From: Ceratopteris richardii
Lineage: Eukaryota; Streptophyta; Polypodiopsida; Polypodiales; Pteridaceae
DNA length: 64,000 nucleotides
NCBI GenBank assembly: GCA_020310875.1
Contig: CM035407.1
Span: 88,545,132 to 88,609,131 of the forward strand
Direction of reading: 5' to 3'
Both the position numbers and the translations under genes were made by a program. The first letter of the stretch is position 1. Each line of letters starts with the position of its first letter. Positions 1 through 10,976 of this stretch are shown one piece after another. The notes under the pieces were generated by a model. It did no database searches. It saw only the letters and a list, made by a program, of their open reading frames with translations, and had not been told where the DNA came from.

Positions 1-2683
1 ATTGTGCACTGTTGATAGACATGCGTTCATTATGTAAAACATCTTCAATATGTACATCATGCGTGGGCTGAATTTCGTGCTCAGTTTCAGCCATATTTGG
101 ACGCAAATGTTCAGCCATATGTGGCTGAAATTTTCCAACAATTTTGGCAATTTTTAGCTGAATTTTTTCAGCCATGTTTGGCTGGAAATTCTCTGCATTT
201 TCAGCCCTATTTGGCTGGAATTTTTCAGCCCTTTGAACCTCAGTTGGTTGGTCTACATGGCCATAGTCAAGCGCACCATTTTGGAACAAAGGCATGAGTG
301 TATCGAACACATCTTGTGAGCTAACTGTTGGCAGTTTTTTGCATTCAAGTAGAGGGAAAACTGAATTTTCAGCAAATACCACATCTCGACTCACAATAAT
401 TGTGTTCGTCAATGGATGGTACAACCGATATCCCTTACTTTCAGCACTATAACCAACAAATATACATTTCTTTGCCTTGTCATCAAGTTTGTGACATTGT
501 TGTGATGGCACAAGAGCATATGCCAAACAACCAAACACACGCATATGACTAACCATAGGCTTATGACCATTCCAAGCCTCATAAGGAGTGATGAATCTCA
601 ATGCTTTTGTAGGGCAGCGATTCAACACATAATTTGCACACATGACCGCTTCCATCCAAAACTTATGAGGCAGATGCTTTCCTTTAACCATACATCGTGC
701 CATTTCAAGTAGAGTTCTATTTTTACGCTCCGCAACACCATTTTGTTGAGGTGTATATGGCACCGTACATTGGTGTGAAATACCTCTTTCACGAAGAAAA
801 GCATTAAACTCATGTGATATGTATTCACCACCACGATCCGTGCGTAGAGTTAAAAGCTTTTGTGAAGAAAAATTTTCAGCCATAGCTAAAAATGCTTTGA
901 AGCAAGAAAATACCTCATTCTTTGCTTTCATAGGATACACCCATGTATGGCGAGTAGCATCATCAATGAAGGTAACAAAATATACATGTTTCCCAAAAGA
1001 CGGAGTCTTGACGGGACCACATACATCACTATGAACAAGTTGCAATTTTCTTGTAGTGTGTGTGTGACTATCTTTTGGAAAAGAAGCACGATGCATTTTT
1101 CCAAGAATGCAACCTTCACATACATGCTTTTCAATGGACTCAAGTGTAGGCAAGCCAATAACCATGTCCTTCTTTTGCAAGTAGAGCAAACTATTGAAGT
1201 TTAAATGACCAAAACGAGCATGCCAAAGCTCCATTTCAGCCATGGAAGAAGTATGAGCAACTAAGGCATTCGAGGCAGCCCTCTTGTATGTATCCATGCG
1301 ATACAAACCATTACATAATGTACCGGACATCACGATAACATCGCCATTGCTGAAATCATGAACCATACACTTATCATCAACAAAGTGTACATGAAGTCCA
1401 GCTTTGGCAATCAACGGAACTGAAATTAAGTTCTTCTTGATACAGGGCACATACAATGCATTTTTCAAGAGAATCACACCTCCATTTGCAGCCGTAAACT
1501 CAATTTCTCCTACTCCAATGATAGGATAAGAGGCATTGTTTGCACACACCACATGTCCTCCTTTAGGTGCATTTCTCAAAGAGGCAAAAAATCTTTTGCA
1601 TGATGTTATGTGCTTTGAAGCACCACTATCAAAGAACCAATCCGAATCAGCCTCACTCACAACCATACATTTAGAATGTAAAGAAGCATCATAATGAAAT
1701 GTAACAACACATGCCCAAAAATCTTGAGCCATGTTAGCTTCATCATTCTTTGCATTTGCTGAATTTTCAGCAATAAACATGCCCGATTCCTTCTTCTTTT
1801 CATTGCGTTTAGCAAGCTTTCTACACTCATCAATAGTATGACCAGCCTTCCGGCAATATTTGCATCTCTTCTTCTTTTGCAAATCACCATCATTAGAGGA
1901 ATGAGTGGAAGAGGAAGCTTGAGGCTTTGGTTTTGATGAACCAAAAGCTGAACCATACTTGCTTTTTCCCTTTTGTGAGATAGTAAGTGCTTGTGTTCCC
2001 TCAATCAAACCACTCCTATTCACTCTAGATTGCTCTTCTTGCAAAAGAAGAGACACAACCTCATCAAATGCATACATATTAGGATTTCCTTTTGCAACCA
2101 AACGGAGTGTAGTAGCAAAGCTTTGAAAAGATTCCGGTAATCCTTTCAACAATGTAGAAATGAGTGATGCATCCGGAATGATCTCATCTATGTTTGCCAA
2201 TTGCTCTTTCAAGTCCTTGATGCGTGTCACATACACATCCACTGACTCATTTTCAGCCATACATACATCCTCAAGTTGCTTCCTCAAGTATGCAACACGT
2301 GCTTCATTACGCACGGCATACAAAGAAGCAAGAGTGTCCCATGCTTGTCGTGATGTAGAACATGACCGAATGTGTGGAACTATATGACGCTTCACTGAAA
2401 GCGCAATCAAAGCATGAGCTTGAGCATCTTTTCCATCCCATCTAAGCTGCTCCTGTGTAGGTGGAGAAGGAGAAACCACTGTACTCGAAGAAGAAGCTCC
2501 ATCTGTGACAGTAGACTGTGAAGTAGAAGCACCTGCCGGTCTTCGATCTACATCTGCCACTATGTTCCAAAGTTGTTTTGCAACAAGAACGTGCTTCATC
2601 ATGTAAGACCACATCGGATAGTTGGTCCGATCAAGCTTATCTTCAGCTTGAAGCATGCCAAACAAGTCATTGCTGCCCGCCAT
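1..2683 (-). CDS. Copia-1 gag-pol polyprotein, 5' part, open to the window edge
   Basis: Ty1/copia polyprotein (capsid, protease, integrase; reverse transcriptase would lie beyond position 1). Reading down from the ATG at 2683 I found no stop in 894 codons, so the frame runs off the window. It opens MAGSNDLFGML, closely matching the gag start of the copia copy at 42967. The gag zinc knuckle (CKYCRKAGHTIDEC, CX2CX4HX4C) lies near 1820-1865, the protease motif FDSGAS near 1625-1640, and the integrase region runs from about 1150 to 400, with a GVAERKNR-type motif. Of the copia copies here this is the only one without nonsense or frameshift damage, so it is probably the youngest. A run of related AENFQPNMAE-like units lies at the integrase-RT linker (about 74-240). 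Truncation is due only to the window edge. Confidence 0.88.
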   Translation of the reverse strand, partial: MAGSNDLFGMLQAEDKLDRTNYPMWSYMMKHVLVAKQLWNIVADVDRRPAGASTSQSTVTDGASSSSTVVSPSPPTQEQLRWDGKDAQAHALIALSVKRHIVPHIRSCSTSRQAWDTLASLYAVRNEARVAYLRKQLEDVCMAENESVDVYVTRIKDLKEQLANIDEIIPDASLISTLLKGLPESFQSFATTLRLVAKGNPNMYAFDEVVSLLLQEEQSRVNRSGLIEGTQALTISQKGKSKYGSAFGSSKPKPQASSSTHSSNDGDLQKKKRCKYCRKAGHTIDECRKLAKRNEKKKESGMFIAENSANAKNDEANMAQDFWACVVTFHYDASLHSKCMVVSEADSDWFFDSGASKHITSCKRFFASLRNAPKGGHVVCANNASYPIIGVGEIEFTAANGGVILLKNALYVPCIKKNLISVPLIAKAGLHVHFVDDKCMVHDFSNGDVIVMSGTLCNGLYRMDTYKRAASNALVAHTSSMAEMELWHARFGHLNFNSLLYLQKKDMVIGLPTLESIEKHVCEGCILGKMHRASFPKDSHTHTTRKLQLVHSDVCGPVKTPSFGKHVYFVTFIDDATRHTWVYPMKAKNEVFSCFKAFLAMAENFSSQKLLTLRTDRGGEYISHEFNAFLRERGISHQCTVPYTPQQNGVAERKNRTLLEMARCMVKGKHLPHKFWMEAVMCANYVLNRCPTKALRFITPYEAWNGHKPMVSHMRVFGCLAYALVPSQQCHKLDDKAKKCIFVGYSAESKGYRLYHPLTNTIIVSRDVVFAENSVFPLLECKKLPTVSSQDVFDTLMPLFQNGALDYGHVDQPTEVQRAEKFQPNRAENAENFQPNMAEKIQLKIAKIVGKFQPHMAEHLRPNMAETEHEIQPTHDVHIEDVLHNERMSINSAQ

Positions 2684-2940
2684 TTCACTAAGGAACAAGA
2701 ATGTGACAAAATCTTCACTTCGACGAAAACTGAAATGAGTGCTGAAATTTCAGCTCACAAACCGTCACTCTGATGGCGATTCTGACTGCACGAATGGCTT
2801 CGAAATGGGGGTAAAACGCCAGCGCACCTGGTGGAAATGTTTTCGGGCTGCTGAAATTCACACTTCTATGCTCCGAAGTCGATTTGCACTGTTAAAGTGC
2901 GCGCGCCGCGACGCGGAAAACCGAAACTTGAGAAGAAGCT

Positions 2941-2959
2941 GAACCTGCTCTGATACAAC
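2941..2959 (-). promoter_or_regulatory. Copia-1 primer-binding site (initiator tRNA-Met)
   Basis: On the minus strand the bases just inside the LTR read GTTGTATCAGAGCAGG, close to the usual plant copia PBS TGGTATCAGAGC that pairs with the 3' end of initiator tRNA-Met. It lies directly next to the LTR end and about 260 bp upstream of the gag ATG. Confidence 0.75.
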
Positions 2960-3155
2960 TGTTGGGTGTGTGTAGAAGTGCGAGAGACACACAAGAAGCA
3001 CACACAAGGAGCACAAACGCAGCAAGACACACGGAGAAGATGATGGCTGGAATAGCTCTCTCTATTGATCGATGAACTGAACTGAAGTAGGAGCTGAATA
3101 ATATCCCTAAGTACAAAGTACCACCACATGTGAGAGTATCAAGTATGTGGTAACA
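2960..3155 (-). repeat. Copia-1 5' LTR
   Basis: On the minus strand this 196-bp segment begins TGTTACC and ends CCCAACA, directly before the PBS, so it has TG...CA ends. The lower boundary is fixed by the PBS. The upper boundary (3155) is inferred from the first TGTTA at a plausible distance, because the partner LTR lies outside the window. No target-site duplication can be tested. Confidence 0.6.
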
Positions 3156-3179
3156 TGGGGAAAAAACCTCTAGCCAGCA

Positions 3180-3989
3180 CTAGAGTAAAAAGTTCCCATG
3201 TATAGGAAAAAGGTTCACATCAAAGCTACTCGAGGAACACATAAGTGTAACAGTGTCCACCTCTGCCTCAATTGCTACCATATCCACATCTTCCACTTCT
3301 TTTCTGGGCCTTCCCATTGAACCAGCAAATCTGAGTGGTGTGATTGGTCTTATCACAGATGGCACAAGGTTGAACATTCTAACTTTTGGCTTTGTCATGC
3401 TTTGATCCTTTCTTCTTCCCTTTCCACTTGTTGTTGCTTTGTGAGTTGGCTTGGGAAGTCTCCTCTTTATCTTCTTCCTTCTTCTTGCCGTTTAACTTCT
3501 TGTCCTTCTTATCTGTATATAAAGCACCCATTGAATTACCATGATAGGAGTTACCTTTCTTTATGCTATTTTTGGTGTCTTGATTGAAGAGTTGTCCAAT
3601 AAAGATGTTGAAATCTAGAGTTTGCACATATGAGATCATAAGCCATGTTGAAGCATTATCATTGCTTATCACTTCGAATCCCATTGCGAATCTGCCTCAT
3701 GATAGCCTCTAATTCAATCAGCTCTCCAATGGATTCTAACTACTCCGCAACCCCCTTGACCTTGGGGTAACAAACTCTATAATGTTTTTTAAGGTGTCCT
3801 CTTCATTTGGTTGAACGCATTCCAAAGATGATTCTTTCTTGCTTTGGTACTAGTAGAAAAAGAAGTCTCTTCATCACTTGCTACAATTCCATAAAGATTT
3901 CTACCTTGCAAATAGGCCTCCATGATTTGCCAAGACACATGGTTTTGTGGATCAAGCTTCTCAATCATTGAAGGAAACTCTACACACAA
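3180..3989 (-). pseudogene. Copia gag remnant with zinc knuckle
   Basis: Degenerate gag of a copia family different from copia-1. The N-terminal part (about 3789-3989) contains EKLDPQNHVSWQIMEAYL, resembling the N-terminal gag domain of plant copia elements. A lysine-rich stretch follows (about 3380-3500), then a canonical zinc knuckle CAICDKTNHTTQIC near 3320-3375 in a shifted frame. Several stops and at least one frameshift separate the pieces. It lies just beyond the copia-1 LTR. Confidence 0.6.
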
Positions 3990-4129
3990 AAAATAGAAAT
4001 TAATGGCTTTCCAATGAGTTCTCAGTCATCCAATTTGTAGCTTTATAAAGAGAGTAGCAACCTTTGCAAGCTTACTATTGTTGAAGAAGATGATGCAGAG
4101 AAATGAAGGAGCATCAAGCATTTGCATAT

Positions 4130-5640
4130 GCTCAATAGTTGCTATGAAATCTAGCCTACACTCAACCTCACAACTAGAAGTGGCCACAATAGGCTACTTC
4201 TTGCTTAACCAAGATATGCATTAGCTACCAAGCATGACGCAAAAACCACTAGTGGACACAGAAGTGTCATAGCAGCTAGCCCACTCAGAGTTAAAAAAAA
4301 CATGTAAATCTAGCGGTAGTGATCCCCACTTGGGATAAAACAATCCAAGTAGTCAGGTACCACTCAAGTAGCGAAATATGTGCTTAACCGCCTGCCAATG
4401 CTTGATACCTAGACATATGCATAAACTTGCTCATATCTAAAACAGCAGACTGAATATCTGGTTGAGTAATGCATAAGTAAATCAAGCATCTAACAACTCG
4501 CTAATAGAATATAGCATCAAATGCATCTCCAGCATCATGAAAACACAACTCTAATCCTATATCCATAGGAGTGGCAATAGGTTTGTGGTCTTTAAGGCCA
4601 AAAAGCTACAATAATGTGTCAATATATATATTTTTTTTTGACACAAAGCTATGTTGCCATCAACTTGCACAAACTGAATGCTCAAATAATGATGCAAATG
4701 CCCCAAATCGGCCATCTCAAATGAGGCATGCATGCCAGCCTTAAAATAAAAAATATGCTTCTCATTAGGAACAGTGAGCAACATGTCATCAACATAGATA
4801 ACAATGATCCGAAGCACATCATTTGCATGCTTAACATATGAGGTGCTCTCAGTTGGATTGTTCTCAAAACCATGTGCAATCAAGTAGGCATGTATCTTTT
4901 CATACCAAGCACGTGGTGCTTGCTTCAAACCATATAATGCCTTTTCAACCTGCACACTTTGTTTTCATGCCTTTTTACACAAAACCATAGGGCTGAAAAA
5001 CATACACTTGTTCATGCAAGTCACCATTCAGAAATTCATATTTAATGTCCAACTGGTGTACATTCCAAGCATGATTATCTGCAAGTGCACATATGCTACG
5101 AACAGTAGTCATTTGGCATGTAGGAGTGAAGGTCTCATCAAAATCAATGCCTCTTTCTTGAGCGTAACCTTTTGCAACAAGCCTAGCCTTATACCTATCA
5201 ACTGTTCCATCAATCTTACACTTCAGCTTATATACCCACTTAGTGCCAATGGCCGTCTTGCCAAGAGGAAAGTCATATAAAGACCAGGTATCAATCTTCA
5301 TAATAGAATCATATTCTGATTGCATAGAAGCCATCCAATTTTCTAAATTTTGTGCTTCATCAAATGAAACAGGCTCATTCTCATCACAAAGACTAGAGGT
5401 AGCCATAGCATAGCAATTTGATGCAAAAGAAGTACTATATGAGCCTGAACGAGTACAATATAATAGAGATGCATCTAATTTGCTATCTTGCAAAGTGTGC
5501 ACCAGCCATTAAGGCATAGTTTTTGCGACCTCTATATCAAATGTCTCATCAGCAAGTGCATCATGTAAATCTTCATAAAAATTAAAATGATCTGCATCAT
5601 CATATGGAACTTTCAAAGCTGAAAAACACACATCAATACC
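4130..5640 (-). pseudogene. Copia-2 family RT/RNase H fragment
   Basis: Minus-strand remnant of the same family as the copy at 42557-47340. From high to low coordinates it shows the integrase-RT linker, the RT N-terminal part (WVYKLKCKIDGTVDRYKARL near 5200), the polymerase motif YVDDML near 4785-4800, the RT C-terminal part, and RNase H (SGFCVML...CISWLSKK near 4190-4270). The protein is interrupted by stops and frameshifts and the LTRs are missing. At the site where the 45904 copy has TAG (KGYA-stop-ERGIDFDE) this copy has CAA, so glutamine is ancestral there. The stretch 3990-4130 holds nothing I recognise. Confidence 0.8.
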
Positions 5641-5735
5641 AAAATGTATCATTGGGATAAAACAATATAGGTAATTGGGTACCACTCAAATAGCAAAAGA
5701 TGTGCTTAACCACATGTCAATGCTTGAGACTTGGG
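5641..5735 (-). pseudogene. Short duplicate of copia-2 RT/RNase H junction
   Basis: About 95 bp matching 4325-4430 with scattered differences (shared core GGGATAAAACAAT and GTGCTTAACC). It is a second, separate scrap of the same copia region, fused at about 5735 to another copia family. It shows that this stretch was rearranged after insertion. Confidence 0.55.
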
Positions 5736-8030
5736 GCATTTCCATAAAGTACAGCCATCTCCTCATCCATAGCTTCCTCCCGATCTATTTCCAATTGCAT
5801 CTTCAAAACAAGAAGGTACAACATCTTGTATTACCTTGGTCATGCAGGCACAAGGATGACCCATGTAACTATCATATGTTAATAATTGCACTAAATTCTA
5901 AATCCTCCTAGATATTATTGGTCCTTGGTCACTTCTTCTTGTTGTATCATTTGCATATGCCTTTCTTACTCATGATCTTCACAGCGCACAATCCAAGTCC
6001 CTCATCAAGGTTCATTTCTAAACTGTTTCATTCTCCATCAATGTCTTCAAAACATGTAGATGTTTAATTATCAGCTAAAAATTTTTCTTTACCTCTTTTG
6101 GACATAGTCAATGCATTTTTTGGACTAAAATTTCCATGTGATTCCACTCCATGGGTTTGAGTTGGAACTATTGCTTGATGACATATCAGGTCCACTTAGA
6201 ACTTGAGATTCTACATTTGCATTTTCAACATTTCCTTTGTCATTTGAGTCAAGATTAAGGCCTTTGGAATCTACATAGAAGCTTGACATTTCATCCAACA
6301 CCACATCTCTTCTTACCTTCACCTATAATGTGAGTGTCTTGTAACATTTATATCCCTTTTGCTCAAGGGAATACCCAATGAAGTTACCTTTTTCTTCTTT
6401 TGGATCAATTTTTATCCCCAACTCATCTGGAACATTTACAAATGCAATACAATCAAATAATTGCATGTGTAATAAGTTTGGCTTTTTACTTGTAAACTTC
6501 TCTTCAATTGTAACTTCATGTACAACAGAAGTCACAGTTCTATTCATGATGTATACAGCAGTGTGCATAGCTTCTAACCAATAACAATGAGGCATATTTT
6601 TCTTAGTTAATAAGGCTCTTTCTATTTTTGCAATATGTCTATTTTTTCATTGAGCAATGCCATTCTGTTGTGGTGTATACCTGCATGGAAAATGCCTTCT
6701 AATTCCATAACTTTTTGGAAACTTATTGAACTCATTTGACATGTATTCACCTCCTCCATTAGATCTTAATGTCTTACTATATTTCCCTATCTTCTTTTCC
6801 ACCATAGCCTTGAAATTCAAAAAGTGAGGAAGCACCTCACTCTTCTCTTTCATGAAGTATACCCATACTTTTTATGTATGGTCATTAATGAAAGTGATAT
6901 AGAACCTACAACCTCCCATAGATGTGGTCTTTGTAGGATCCCAAACATACGCATGTACTATTTCTAGCACATCCTCACTAACATGTTTGTAATGTGGAAA
7001 TGATGCCCTTGAATGTTCACCAACTTGACATGCTTCATATACCTTTTGCAGCTCTACAAACTTGAAATTAGGTAGTCCATTCAGAAGCTCCTTTGATTGC
7101 ATCAACTTCAGCCTCTGTAAATTTACATTTCCAATTTACTTATGTGAATCTCTTTGTGAGCAATGACACCTGCACCTTTTGCAAACATGGCTACATTCTT
7201 TTCAGGAAGTTTAACACTCAAGGTAAACATCCTACCCACTTTATTTCCCCTGTCAATCAATCTTCCATTTAATTGTCCTCTTCTACATATAAACCATCAG
7301 CATTGAACGTGACTTGTAATCCCTAGTCAACCATTTGTTTGATATATTCGAAGCATGTAGTATGTCAGCAATATGTTTTACCTACCCATCCTCCATGGAT
7401 ATTGCGATGTTTCATGTATGCTCTATAGGATGCAATGTATCATCAATCTAGGGACAATAAATTTTCGTGAAGAACTACATCATTCTTCACGGCTGGTCAT
7501 GTGATTTGAGGCATTTCAATGAACATACCAAACATTACCATTCCATTTTGAAATATCAGCAGAAATTGTATTCATTGTGTGATGTTATACTTCTTGGAAT
7601 CATATGCACTTGTGAATGCATAGTTGTTTTGTTGATTTTTGCTATTTTCATTCTTCAATTTTCAATCACATTCAAAGTGATCAGGTTCACCAAAATTCTA
7701 GCATCCCTTACTCTCATTACTTGAATCATTTCTTTGGAAATTTTTGCAGCCTCTTTGGCCCGCCCTACCTCAAAAATGTCCTCTACCTCCTGCATGATTA
7801 TGGTGTTGACCTTGGTCCTAGTTATTGTTTCGTCTTCCACTTCCGAAGCCTCTTTCTCAACCTCTTCCTTTGCCACAGTAGAATGCTTGCTCAAAGCTAG
7901 CTTTTCCTTGGGAGTTTGTGTTTTCACCAAGGTTCTTTTCTTCAATTATCAACATGGACACAAGATCAATAAAATTTGGAATAATCTCCCTAATTTGCAT
8001 CTTATATGTGCCATTGGATTAGAATTTGAA
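5736..8030 (-). pseudogene. Copia-3 gag-pol remnant
   Basis: Degenerate minus-strand copia polyprotein of a family distinct from copia-1 and copia-2. Recognisable parts are a gag C-terminal lysine/glutamate-rich stretch (about 7655-7945), the integrase N-terminal region ending FYITFINDHT (6872-7105), the integrase core with NGGGEYMSNEF and YTPQQNGIAQ (6647-6853), the integrase C-terminal part (6323-6595) and a serine/asparagine-rich linker (6125-6322). An RT-start fragment with EAMDEEM near 5740-5790 follows. Many frameshifts and stops are present, so the element is inactive. Confidence 0.7.
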
Positions 8031-8149
8031 GTTATCCTTCCTTAGGTGAATTATTGGAAAATACTACTATGTATAGAGAATTATGGAAAGTTTGATCCAT
8101 CTCACAATTACAAGGCATGTTCTAAGCTACATTGTGGGACTTGAGAGTC

Positions 8150-8700
8150 AGTTTATACAAGTTCTCAAGAAGCCACATTTAGTTCCTTTATTATGCACAC
8201 TACGTTATGTGAGTGCTACTTTGGATTATGCTATGTTTTATGAAACTAGCATAGAATTGTAGGTCCATGGATACAACAAGGCAGATTGGGCTAGTCGTGT
8301 TCGAGATAGAAGATCTAGTAGTGCTTTTATATTTTCACTTGGAAGTGTTGTTACATGGAGCAATAAGAACCCATTGTTGCTTTGTCGAGTACAAGGCTGA
8401 GTATAGATGTTCTACAATAGAAGCATTTAAGGCATCATGGTTTGAGATGCTACTTGCAAATTTAAGTGTAAATGTGTGAAAGCCTATTACAATTTATTGT
8501 GATATTCTTAGCAACATAAAATTAGCAAGAAATCCTACTTTTCATGTTAGAACAAAGCATATCGAGGTACATCATCACTTTATCACTGAGAAGGTATTGG
8601 CAAGTGATATTAGTCTTGTGAGGCCAAATGAGCAAGTTCCTCATATTTTCACTAAAGCATTGGAGCAGAGAAGCTGAAGAAGTTTCAAAAAAATGTTGGG
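8150..8700 (+). pseudogene. Copia RNase H remnant, plus strand
   Basis: Plus-strand copia RNase H tail: DYAMFY, then ADWAS, FSLGSVVTWSNK, a broken TEAEY block near 8390-8410, and TKHIEVHHHF near 8545-8580. It runs to the IFTKALEQRKL-type C-terminus near 8650-8690. Two or more frameshifts and stops interrupt it. A polypurine tract and an LTR-like sequence follow directly, so this is the 3' end of a copia element whose 5' part is gone. Confidence 0.7.
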
Positions 8701-8723
8701 ATTACATTAAATGACATTGAGCT

Positions 8724-9152
8724 TAAGGGAGAGTGTTGAGATATTAAGTTCAACATGTGATGATCGACGATGACACGTACTACTTTTCATTTGTCTAGCA
8801 TATATAATGGTCATGCTAATGTATGTTAGGGATATTTTCATTGAGCTTCACCAGATTTATCCATCAAGAGTGATGGCACATTTTTTTTCTTGCAAACTCT
8901 GTCGTTCGAGGATACAAGGATTTTCTTTATGTATTTCTCTTTACATATTGTACTTGTATTGTTGTATTAAGTCATTCCTCTACATTCTCTTCATGTAATA
9001 GAAGAAATTGAGGAAGATCATTCTTCCTTTCCTCAATATTTGTTTGCTCCTCTCTTGTTGTGTGAGTGTATGAGAGCTCTCTTCCTTGCATTCCTCGACA
9101 CGTATTCTTATGTTGATGAGCCAATAATTTTCTTTTATTGGCATTTCACAGA
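8724..9152 (+). repeat. PPT and 3' LTR of the plus-strand copia remnant
   Basis: A polypurine tract (TAAGGGAGAG, 8724-8733) is followed by TGTTGAGATATTAAG at 8734, the usual start of a plant copia LTR. The end is not fixed, because there is no second copy; a CA near 9152 is a guess. The start is well placed just after the RNase H terminus. Confidence 0.5.
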
Positions 9153-10976
9153 ATTGAGATGTTTGCATCCATTAGTTTTCCAAGATCCTTAGAGGTCTCA
9201 TCTATTACACCAAAGAAAAATCCAAATTTTTGTCTTCATGATTTATGTTGCTTTGTGTCTTGAACTTCAAATAATGTGGATGTCATTTTAGTCATATTTG
9301 TAGTTACTCCAAATGCTTCTACATACTTTCGATGTACAGCATCTTGTCAACAATTACCCAACCATTGTTTTCTATGTGCCTATCTTTCATTTCATGTCCC
9401 ATTACGATGTTGTCTAAATAAGCTATTCAAAACCTCTCAAAGACATGTTGTCCCATTGTCCCACTTCATGTTGTCTACGCTACTCAAAACCTCTCAAAGA
9501 CATCTAAATAAGCATCATATGATGGCATCGTCTCATAACAGAGAACATATGTTGTACGTTGAAAATATTAAAGGAAATTCTCTGTGTTTCAAGGATTGCC
9601 CCAAATGTTTTCCACACACAAAACACAATTTCAATATCAATCTATTATCCTTTAGTCAAGGCCTTTCACGTGAGCAAGATATTAAGAAGACACACTTTTA
9701 GGAATAGCGCCTCAATATTTTCCTGTTTTGTCCCATGGTGTAGACCTTACTTGTTTGAGGCCACCCTTCATCAATAACCCCGTGTTCATGAGAGGTTGAA
9801 GCGGCACTCACATTGGTAAGCATCTACCCTCAGTCACAATTCAGACTCACCAACAATTGAACTACATGAAGGTCAGTCAGCTGAATACCTATGCATCAAT
9901 AGGTAATCATCAATGTTTACCAAGACATGTCCTCAAACCTGATTCTAATCTTTGTTTCTTCATAATTGGAGCTTTTCTAAGCACTCCCATGGTTTCATGT
10001 ATCACTATCTTTTTAATTACACAATTAAATGAAAATGTAGGTCTCAGCCTCAGGGATTGTTAAATCTCTCCTTTTTTGAGGGGGTGGGGTTTTTGACACC
10101 CCCACCAAAGAAATGATGATGGGATGGTAGAAGAAATCAATGGCACCACAAAACCATCTAGATTGCGAATACTTTCTCCACCTATTGATGCGAACAGTGG
10201 ATATAGAAAAAAGCTGAAAACTGATCAATTTTCTTGCTCCTGCAGTCTGAACCAACTCATAGTGACTTCTGTTTTTCTTCTAAACTTGCACAAGCATCAT
10301 TTTTAAGTACATTGAACAGGAGCATCAAGATATTTTACAAAAAATGTACATTGAATATGGATGGTAATCCCATCTCTAGAGTGGGGTAGGTATCTAGTCC
10401 CTGCCCCTCTCTTACGAATACAAATTCTTAGGAGCACCCAAATACAAAGATTTCTCTTACATTTCATGATTCTCCTAGCAAGGACTGCCAATCTACTGCT
10501 GAAATGATGAAGCCGTATGAAGCTACAAGGTGATTGAAACTTGCTCTATCACTGTCATACATAATTCTGTTTAGAAAACAAAAAAAGACAGGTATCGGTT
10601 CATAAAATGAGAACATTTCATACTAGAGGAGATGAATGAATGCATATATTGCCTGAGGTGTGACTATATCGGAACACAATAAATATAATAACAATGAAGC
10701 ACATAATCAATCCACTTTCCCTCAATATTATACTTAGGTGACAAGCGTGAACGCCCCGCAGCAATATAAAAACTACTCCTGTACTAGTAGTTGTGTGGAT
10801 CTGCTGCAATAGTAATGCTTTACTCAAATCAATGAGCACTGAGGAATCTCAGAACTCTGTCCCTTTGTAAATCACAACTAGATGGCACTTAGAAACCTTG
10901 AAGCATGATGAATAACTCATGGAAGAGACCATGGAACAAGATATATTACTCTGTGTATAAAGCCAAGTACCAGAAA
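9153..10976. other. Intergenic stretch, mostly unrecognised; 3' flank of the U-box gene
   Basis: No coding region that I can support. There is a short direct repeat near 9424-9510 (unit containing CAAAACCTCTCAAAGACAT). A GGGGGTG...CACCCCC inverted repeat at about 10079-10104 could form a hairpin. The part from about 10500 to 10976 lies just downstream of the minus-strand U-box stop codon and probably contains its 3' UTR. No clear canonical poly(A) signal was found. Confidence 0.4.

Noticed and set aside
1657-2004. 115-codon minus-strand ORF in copia-1
   Set aside because: It is out of frame with the continuous gag-pol reading that covers the same bases and has no family features.
9276-9777. 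Possible gene in two overlapping plus-strand ORFs (141 and 72 codons)
   Set aside because: No motif, no promoter and unlike composition; the region looks like decayed repeat with a local direct duplication.
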